From an uncultured Clostridia bacterium (lineage in GTDB: Bacteria; Bacillota; Clostridia; TANB77; CAG-508): a DNA stretch of 8,165 bases. The translations under genes were made by a program, and so were the position numbers. Every line of letters begins with the position of its first letter. The stretch's first letter is position 1. Shown piece after piece: positions 6,001 through 8,165 of the stretch. The notes beneath the pieces are model-generated. The model worked only from the letters and a program-made list of their open reading frames with translations. It made no database searches and was not told where the DNA came from. The stretch is taken from positions 1 to 8,165 of the forward strand of contig CAPNAQ010000080.1 of NCBI GenBank assembly GCA_948663505.1, written 5' to 3'.

Positions 6001-7951
6001 TTTAACATCATTAGAAGCTTTATATGATAATAGAATTATGCTAAGACCAAATAATGCTTGGGGAGTAAGTGTAAGAGGATTAGCTGTAATTAATGGAATT
6101 GGTAGCAACGATTATGGATTTGAATCTGTATGGGTAAATCGTTGGTTTATAGGACATTTAGATGGTGGATATGCTGATGCATTCTCTACTAAACGTAATT
6201 TCTTTGAAATGCTAGGTTATGCGGGAGTTGATGGATATGTTACTTATGGTAGTAAAGCATCTGCTAATGACTTAGATGCAATTAAGAAAATTACTAAAAT
6301 GGTAACTGGTACTGAAATGGATTGGAAACAATACAAAATGAGTAGATATGCAACAGTTGAAGAAAATATTAATAATAATAAATATATAGATGTTCAATAC
6401 ATGATAGACAGATTTACTGAAGCATTAACAAATGATGCTAATAATGGAGATAGAAATATATCTCAAAGAACAAATCTTAGAAAGATATATTATCATTACT
6501 TAAAGAGTGCTACAAATGACTTTGTGGCTGACCCACTTGGAACAGATGTAAAAATAACACATATACAAACAGCACAAGAATTAGTAGAAAAAATCAATAG
6601 TGAACCTTATGGTTACTATGTACTTGATAATGATATTGATTTCTCAGAAATGACTACAAATGTAACTCAAACATTTATGGGTAGATTAGATGGTAATGGA
6701 CATAAAATAATTGGTAATAAAATACCAGTATTTAATAAAATTAGATATGGTTATGTTGGAAACTTAACATTAGAAAATACAGATATTCCAAGAACTAATA
6801 CTACTTCAGGAGCTTTAGCAAATAAAATAGAATCTAGTACAGCAGAGAAAATAAATGCTACAGGTGTAAAAATGTTCTTTGGTACTAGAAATGATTTAAG
6901 CTTAATTGGTGGAGCTGTTAGTAATGTAATTACTAGAGATTGTACTGTAGAACGTTTAGTTACAAAGATTTCAAACAAAAATGAATTTGTAGAAAAATTA
7001 ACTGCTGAACCAGGTGGATTATTTGAATTAACAGGTGATATAGACTTTACTGGACATACAGCTACAACAAGTGCTGTTGTAACAGGAATATTTACAGGTA
7101 AAATACAAGGTAATGGACATACAATTTCAAATTTGACAAATTTAAGTTTATTTGAAAACTTTAGAGGAACAGTAGAAAACGTAAATATTAGTAACTTTAG
7201 AAACACAAGTGTAGGTAGAGGAAACGGAGACTTTGTTACAGCGTTTGCACAAGAGACATATACAGCAACATTTAAAAATATGAAGTTTAACAATATTACA
7301 TTGTCAGGAAGAAATAATGTTGCAGTAGTAACAGGTATGGACGGAAGAGAAAATGCAAATTCTGTATTTGAAAATATATCTGTAAAAAATGCAAATGTAA
7401 CAGGAACAGGTGTATATGTATCGACATTTGCAGGTAGAAAATATGGAGGATTAATTAAAAATGTTTATGTTCAAGGTACACTTGATGTAAAACAAACAGA
7501 AAATGGTGGATTAGTAGGAGCAATGCAACAAGGTGGAACAATTGAAAATGTTATAACAGATGTAGATGTAACAAAAACGAGCAATACATTTTCAAACCAA
7601 GCAAATAGTATATTTAATGCCTCTATGGTAGGAAATATATATAATACACCAAAAATAAATAATTGTATTGCATTTGGAAATATGACAGGATTTACAGATA
7701 CAGCAGGAAACAAAAAAGTTCCATATAAATTTACTGGTGCAAATGAAAACCAAATAAAGGCTTGTTTAACAAATTGTTATGAAGTAACAGAAGAAGTTGG
7801 TACATCATCTGTTACAGCAAATACAGCAGGAAAGTTAAATACAGTTTCAACAAATAGCTTAAATTCAGATTTCTATAAGGAATTAGGATTTGATGAGACT
7901 ATTTGGGATTTCTCAAATATTGGTACACAAAAATTCCCAGTACTAAAATAG
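2..7951 (+). CDS. Giant secreted dockerin-containing M26-family (IgA1 protease/Zmp-like) zinc metallopeptidase, 5'-partial
   Basis: The frame is open from base 2 to the TAG at 7949-7951, giving 2,649 visible residues; residue numbers here count K1 at bases 2-4. Order: hydrophobic signal (about 3-19), dockerin-like domain (27-82), four Ig-like tandem units (91-955), M26 N-terminal-like region with GLUG beta-helix motifs (956-1351), M26-like zinc peptidase (about 1367-2173; HEFEH at 1866-1870, candidate third ligand Glu1888), and two C-terminal beta-helix modules. From knowledge of the family, M26 enzymes are extracellular proteases cleaving IgA1 or mucin-like host glycoproteins; the substrate here is unknown. 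Streptococcal relatives are about 1,850-2,000 residues, so this one is clearly longer. No LPXTG or C-terminal anchor is seen. A TTG at base 140 can be read as a start, but it has no ribosome binding site and lies inside the dockerin. The signal peptide is in frame upstream without a Met, so the real start is probably only a few codons before base 1. No neighbouring gene is visible. The family call rests on motifs and domain order, not on a database search. Confidence 0.88.
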   Translation, partial: KISIFLLIFLLISFGVIYAVSNFATKGELNGDGEINYADVSLLQLHLIHSKELPTEMLENADMNNDGKITVTDLNLLIKKIEKKLKYEATVREIEVSNYYPNKNEEITLNFDIDVTYNVEIKTITINGEEYEIVRNEQNQNLYEVKLNVGNTNGVKEYRFEKVTLINGKEIEIDETVKVDVLKTQPQIENWTLTGDTEKTELNISFDVVDSDKTINSGMYTITEKKEETESNEASESNEETENPEGTEYIQQGVVEVGTNNINVKVEENKKYQILVEVPYNLDTGTLEQEGSNTGRLIKEEELILIKDYNFQLSNIRTYKEEQEDTASEEFNLEENIIVKFDSTNATEYLPQSAVINGKRYDLTEDNGTYTAFIDGFDSTGNNNIKIEKVTLDNGKEFEVNQEKQVKIIKNAPTVARFRSHENSEEKNINMLIFIKDKNKAITDLTAKLFDEENNEIASKNLTEYLTDENLSDSEEEEIKDTYYINSTINLENIELPDKYKIKLIANYCLLEDDENYTYTNETILENEESSNPNANINNVQISNKYPEKGENITLTYTIETNKENLNITHIRVNNLRCIATKNTDEDENVTYSITLNAGETAGIVDLNATEIIFEDNTSIGVRNQVKIDVLKQKPTSEAFTQIDDIENKSVRLTANIVDPDKAFISGKAELVRNSDEKIVATKEFDAEHITFDIENIEIGTQYTLVAKMTYDRDTNTIEEETNKNYVENEIFRRRPIQLIADYELQISNLKTYNGEKETKYFERGQEVTVSFDSANSTEFYPVYAVINGKQYELEKVEQNYKTNIPVVSTFGPKTITIEKIILNNTKEIELTENNETKVGILKLRPTIIDFGYSENEDNVNIDVAFKVNDTEETITSGTIKVIDENGVTIKQEELTRNSNGISFEKGICEEFEIEILANYDLDTNQVTTGDNEYTNQQLLKEGINISAERLIEIKDIIGVSLYSTENPTVEVTSVTEEKLSNLDNYIVKVTSKEMPAFYTKIKSYETTEDGNLDFILDYDNVIQYENDKKQNRLKVTYGKLNNGVAENKSIETLIAEIKANPDGNFTLTQDYDVSYLKTTNTSLITSEFRGTLNGNGHKIYNLNKPLFDTLESATIQNLELEKVNLLEATSRGSIASVASNTNIKNVHIKNLNIVTKANEIGGIVGNLIAGTIEECSITNYNVSTSGHIRIGGIVGYMDGGTIKNCYVQGEMNSTQSKDGNGIGGILGHGLATQITIENCITKINYVWTGGGRRFNGAIVGLPNSSTILKNNVSLSTGTVIYKVCGSAINKASINNYELEESELISNATGEIVKTISKDNVTKDFFKDNTNFDESIWNLEGASYEHLPTLKGNKQQEDETENNGEKIDANLYIPEYDRIKNTPGFNTNKLIAYHNIQKLMPYYDAKYMVLDSTSISNTHLLNTKTIKHILPYADNKLVTYLTSKAYNGITKIKVVFTDYTIQEYEVNFEKLMGSIAIYKIPELNLSYAFGNYIINEDSDVINKLTEYISSLDYTTVLDPLTAAGDSRLYRDNYNNVIKNTAKEVALKILQNDEDSILMLNNEILNKKIEQELIGTEKINKILYAYNYYDRWYGFEIGGTKISDILEFEGNMYSDSMTFYNVVSEVLVGNLNPGGTDGFYKTCLKKYTGSSTIGYFLDYIITNIGGYEDVNDWFTEYFGARNILAEVPVDNLPEIGYRGWYQLKKNARMVLPVITLPNDCAYMISGPAHLQFGPSQLYHKDPQTEAGRTEVKNKVNNHVKLVKSHFSTLADSFDYKKWNNYCIMVYDCTKIITGYKNTYFPGTNIVISTGPVYTQGKVGLEYPFFKNFSEVLGLWQPGGSSAGVGNTAGFLWFQARPGLTNFDTWTHEFEHALYDKIMLYQRGARVQLETLTEGNVQQYANWSENNLTQDVGPYYFNTSFYLNKEGNATQNLTPERINTREKLENYYKGQQNALDLLDYIEGKAFIRLTPEQQAKIATRMNISAGWSSWGGITAQQATNMNLTSLEALYDNRIMLRPNNAWGVSVRGLAVINGIGSNDYGFESVWVNRWFIGHLDGGYADAFSTKRNFFEMLGYAGVDGYVTYGSKASANDLDAIKKITKMVTGTEMDWKQYKMSRYATVEENINNNKYIDVQYMIDRFTEALTNDANNGDRNISQRTNLRKIYYHYLKSATNDFVADPLGTDVKITHIQTAQELVEKINSEPYGYYVLDNDIDFSEMTTNVTQTFMGRLDGNGHKIIGNKIPVFNKIRYGYVGNLTLENTDIPRTNTTSGALANKIESSTAEKINATGVKMFFGTRNDLSLIGGAVSNVITRDCTVERLVTKISNKNEFVEKLTAEPGGLFELTGDIDFTGHTATTSAVVTGIFTGKIQGNGHTISNLTNLSLFENFRGTVENVNISNFRNTSVGRGNGDFVTAFAQETYTATFKNMKFNNITLSGRNNVAVVTGMDGRENANSVFENISVKNANVTGTGVYVSTFAGRKYGGLIKNVYVQGTLDVKQTENGGLVGAMQQGGTIENVITDVDVTKTSNTFSNQANSIFNASMVGNIYNTPKINNCIAFGNMTGFTDTAGNKKVPYKFTGANENQIKACLTNCYEVTEEVGTSSVTANTAGKLNTVSTNSLNSDFYKELGFDETIWDFSNIGTQKFPVLK
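80..247 (+). other. Dockerin type I-like domain at the N-terminus
   Basis: Two EF-hand-like calcium loops spaced as in type I dockerins are visible. Loop 1 is ELNGDGEINYAD (residues 28-39), with N30, D32, N36 and D39 at ligand positions 3, 5, 9 and 12; position 1 is Glu rather than the usual Asp. Loop 2 is DMNNDGKITVTD (62-73), with D62, N64, D66, T70 and D73, matching the DxNxDGxxxxxD consensus. Each loop is followed by a short leucine-rich helix (VSLLQLHLIH and LNLLIKKIEK). Known dockerins bind cohesin modules on scaffoldins or surface proteins. The residues at loop positions 10-11, which often set cohesin specificity, are Tyr-Ala and Val-Thr, so the two halves are not identical. Placement directly after the signal, rather than at the C-terminus, is less usual than in classical cellulosomal enzymes. 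Confidence 0.85.
272..925 (+). repeat. Tandem all-beta (Ig-like) unit 1 of 4
   Basis: This is the first copy of a protein-level repeat. It opens with EIEVSNYYP, contains the strand pair ITINGEEYEI and a VTLINGKEIEI strand, and closes its first half with KVDVLKTQP. A second half follows with ISFDVVDSDKTINSG. The second half carries a Glu/Ser/Thr-rich insert (about 671-745) missing from the other units. Comparable PT(V/I)-plus-DKNKA-like strands occur in the region preceding the M26_N domain of streptococcal Zmp proteases, from my recollection of those sequences. The likely role is a stalk or substrate-binding spacer (inference). Confidence 0.7.
671..745 (+). repeat. Low-complexity acidic insert with short direct repeat
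   Basis: The sequence GAAAGTAATGAA occurs at 689-700 and again at 707-718, an 18-base (6-codon) period. It is flanked on both sides by GAAACT (683-688 and 719-724). The encoded stretch is rich in Glu, Ser, Asn and Thr (ESNEAS then ESNEET), is absent from units 2-4, and probably forms a flexible acidic loop. Because the period is a multiple of three, slippage would change length but keep the frame. Confidence 0.7.
926..1609 (+). repeat. Tandem all-beta (Ig-like) unit 2 of 4
   Basis: The second copy starts with YNFQLSNIRTY and contains SAVINGKRYDL and VTLDNGKEFEV strands. Its first half ends with VKIIKNAPTV, and its second half has the characteristic FIKDKNKAITD strand. The Ser-Asn anchor motif lies 651 bases (217 codons) after that of unit 1. 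It is closest to unit 4 in its opening motif (QLSNIRTY versus QISNLKTY) and in FDSTNATEYLPQSAVINGK versus FDSANSTEFYPVYAVINGK. This suggests that units 2 and 4 may be more recently related to each other than to 1 and 3. Confidence 0.7.
1610..2224 (+). repeat. Tandem all-beta (Ig-like) unit 3 of 4
   Basis: The third copy opens with INNVQISNKYPEKGENITL, resembling the YYPNKNEEITL of unit 1. It ends its first half with KIDVLKQKPTS and its second half carries NIVDPDKAFISG, close to the VVDSDKTINSG of unit 1. The anchor motif is 687 bases (229 codons) after unit 2. Units therefore seem to alternate in two subtypes (1 and 3, 2 and 4), as if a two-unit block had been duplicated. That is an inference from motif similarity only. 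Confidence 0.7.
2225..2866 (+). repeat. Tandem all-beta (Ig-like) unit 4 of 4
   Basis: The fourth copy opens with YELQISNLKTY, contains YAVINGKQYEL and KIILNNTKEIEL, ends its first half with KVGILKLRPTI, and has FKVNDTEETITSG in the second half. Its anchor motif is 615 bases (205 codons) after unit 3. It runs directly into the M26 N-terminal-like region, matching the order seen in Zmp-type proteases, where beta-rich units precede the M26_N domain. Confidence 0.7.
2867..4054 (+). other. M26 peptidase N-terminal-like region with GLUG beta-helix
   Basis: Residues 956-1351 match the layout of the M26_N region of IgA1-type proteases. A beta segment (YIVKVTSKEMP, then a YENDKK linker) leads to a short helix (IETLIAEIKANPDGNFTL), then FRGTLNGNGHKIYNLNKPLF, then beta-helix rungs with NGNGH, IGGIVG and IxNCYVQG motifs. 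The region closes with NFDESIWNLEG and LPTLK (3971-4054). In streptococcal ZmpB I recall the equivalent order: an ELVKAMQANPAGEF-like helix, FTGKL, then a NLxxPLFDKI segment. Its role in the family is structural support or substrate positioning next to the catalytic domain. Confidence 0.82.
3485..3733 (+). repeat. Three GLUG-type beta-helix motifs
   Basis: Three successive motifs read GGIVGNLIAGTIEEC (from 3485), GGIVGYMDGGTIKNCYVQG (from 3575) and GGILGHGLATQITIENC (from 3671). This is the GLUG signature described for IgA peptidases and related surface proteins. The first two also match at DNA level: AATAGGTGGAATTGTTGG is identical at 3481-3498 and 3571-3588, exactly 90 bases (30 codons) apart. 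This implies duplication of a rung, or strong conservation of codon choice. Confidence 0.8.
4100..6520 (+). other. M26-like zinc metallopeptidase catalytic domain
   Basis: Residues about 1367-2173 carry the catalytic region. From recollection, features shared with streptococcal Zmp/IgA1 proteases include: YNYYDRWYGFEI; MVLPVITLPNDCAYMIS (compare MVLPLLTLPEEG-VYIVS); TWTHEFEH followed by LETLTEGNVQQ (compare YTHEM-H then ELFAKGLLQ); ALDLLDYIEGKA (compare YMLEYLEGKS); and FFEMLGYAGVDGYVTYGS (compare YELLAAKGFKDGMVPYIS). The domain hydrolyses peptide bonds using zinc and a catalytic glutamate. It is the best conserved-looking part of the protein and has more CGT arginine and GGT glycine codons than the N-terminal repeats. 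Substrate cannot be read from sequence. Confidence 0.85.
5591..5677 (+). other. Zinc-binding active site: HEFEH plus downstream Glu
   Basis: TWTHEFEH places His1866 (5597-5599) and His1870 (5609-5611) as zinc ligands and Glu1867 (5600-5602) as the general base. The third ligand is most likely Glu1888 (5663-5665) in QLETLTEG, 18 residues after the second histidine. It aligns with the Glu of the ELFAKG motif in streptococcal M26 enzymes when the following Gly is kept in register. In those enzymes I recall a spacing of about 20. Glu1892 (5675-5677) is the alternative ligand. Confidence 0.82.
6548..6952 (+). other. Post-catalytic beta-helix module C1 (M26_N-like duplicate)
   Basis: Immediately after the catalytic domain, the protein restarts the same pattern seen before it: helix TAQELVEKINSEPYGYYVL, strand DNDIDFSEM, then FMGRLDGNGHKIIGNKIPVF (6569-6733). 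GLUG-like pieces follow (IGGAVSNVITRDC). It lacks the clean GLUG rungs and is shorter than the pre-catalytic copy, so it looks like a truncated or diverged duplicate. Confidence 0.75.
6953..7948 (+). other. Post-catalytic beta-helix module C2 with GLUG motif, C-terminus
   Basis: A third copy of the pattern: NEFVEKLTAEPGGLFELTGD, then DIDFTGH, then FTGKIQGNGHTISNL and SLFENF (6971-7153). It continues into Asn/Thr/Gly-rich beta-helix rungs, including IKNVYVQGTL and the GLUG motif GGLVGAMQQGGTIENV (from 7505). It closes with GFDETIWDFSN and FPVLK (7868-7948), the same closing motif as the pre-catalytic module. No sorting signal, transmembrane helix or charged tail follows, so the protein ends in the beta-helix itself. 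Confidence 0.78.
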
Positions 7952-8014
7952 TTTTGTAGATTTAATATTGAAATTGTTTAAATATTTTTAAGAAATTAGA
8001 GGTTATAAGTTAGA

Positions 8015-8056
8015 TTTATATAATAGGAAAGTCATGCTGACTTTCTATTATATAAA
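8015..8056 (+). terminator. Long hairpin downstream of the peptidase gene, possible terminator
   Basis: The 5' arm (8015-8034) pairs with the 3' arm (8038-8056) across a three-base loop (TGC). Pairing is complete apart from one bulged G in the GG at 8026-8027. The stem is about 19 bp with a GC-containing top (GAAAGTCA/TGACTTTC). It lies 63 bases after the stop codon, where an intrinsic terminator would be expected. The bases just after it (AAATACATTAAG) are not a T-run, so it may instead be an mRNA 3'-end stabiliser or processing hairpin. The hairpin is certain; its function is not. Confidence 0.5.
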
Positions 8057-8074
8057 ATACATTAAGTATTTCTG

Positions 8075-8154
8075 ACTTGTAATCTTTAATTTTTACTTTT
8101 AATTATTTTTATAGAATATAACAAGATTATAAGTTGTTTAAGTTTTTGTTTTTT
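8075..8154 (+). repeat. Distal inverted repeat followed by T-rich tract
   Basis: ACTTGTAATCTT (8075-8086) pairs with AAGATTATAAGT (8123-8134) over 12 positions, with one G-U pair and a loop of 36 bases. T-rich sequence (8137-8154) follows. It could form a second, weaker terminator in the transcript, but long AT-rich pairings arise easily by chance in this composition. Confidence 0.3.
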
Positions 8155-8165
8155 GCAAAAATATA

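Larger units (their letters stand above)
7952..8165. other. 3' non-coding flank
   Basis: This is AT-rich sequence after the stop codon. It contains a long hairpin, a small hairpin (AAATAC 8055-8060 / GTATTT 8066-8071) and a T-rich tail. Stops are frequent and no ORF with a ribosome binding site is seen. The last bases include TTGCAA (8153-8158), which could be part of a promoter for a gene beyond the window, but there is too little sequence to call it. Confidence 0.7.

Noticed and set aside
6751..7293. 180-codon minus-strand ORF
   Set aside because: It is antisense to the C-terminal beta-helix modules, with low-complexity hydrophobic composition and no family resemblance.
8130..8165. Promoter for a following gene
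   Set aside because: A TTGCAA and AT-rich sequence are present, but the window ends before a -10 region or start codon could be judged.

Overview
The window is almost entirely one very large, strongly AT-rich (about 70-75% A+T by eye) plus-strand gene, followed by about 214 bases of non-coding sequence. Arginine is encoded mostly by AGA and isoleucine often by ATA, and tryptophan is always TGG, so the standard code applies. Codon bias, composition and protein type point to a low-GC Firmicute, most likely a host-associated (gut-type) member of the Clostridia. That taxonomic guess is inference from composition and domain content.

The reading frame is already open at base 2 and runs to a TAG at 7949-7951. 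At least 2,649 residues are visible, and the true start lies a few codons upstream of the window. The protein reads in order as: a hydrophobic secretion signal or N-terminal anchor (2-73); a dockerin type I-like pair of calcium-binding loops (80-247); four tandem all-beta units of about 205-229 residues, each ending in a two-part Ig-like layout (272-2866); a domain like the N-terminal region of M26 (IgA1-specific/Zmp) peptidases, with GLUG-type beta-helix motifs (2867-4054); an M26-type zinc metallopeptidase domain with an HEFEH active site (4100-6520); and two more beta-helix modules that repeat the pre-catalytic module (6548-7948). No LPXTG signal or C-terminal membrane segment is present.

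The best functional reading is a secreted, very large relative of the streptococcal IgA1 proteases and ZmpB/ZmpC. Where the streptococcal enzymes use sortase anchoring, this one carries an N-terminal dockerin, which suggests docking to a cohesin-bearing scaffold or surface protein. Host immunoglobulin or mucin-type glycoproteins are plausible substrates, but the sequence does not settle specificity.

The 3' flank (7952-8165) holds a nearly perfect long hairpin about 64 bases after the stop codon, a second small hairpin, and a long-range inverted repeat followed by a T-rich tract. No further gene is supported there. All minus-strand ORFs inside the gene look like antisense shadows. The most interesting points are the dockerin-M26 combination, the catalytic domain flanked on both sides by copies of the same beta-helix module, and the easily missed N-terminus: gene calling from the TTG at 140 would cut the dockerin in half and remove the signal peptide.
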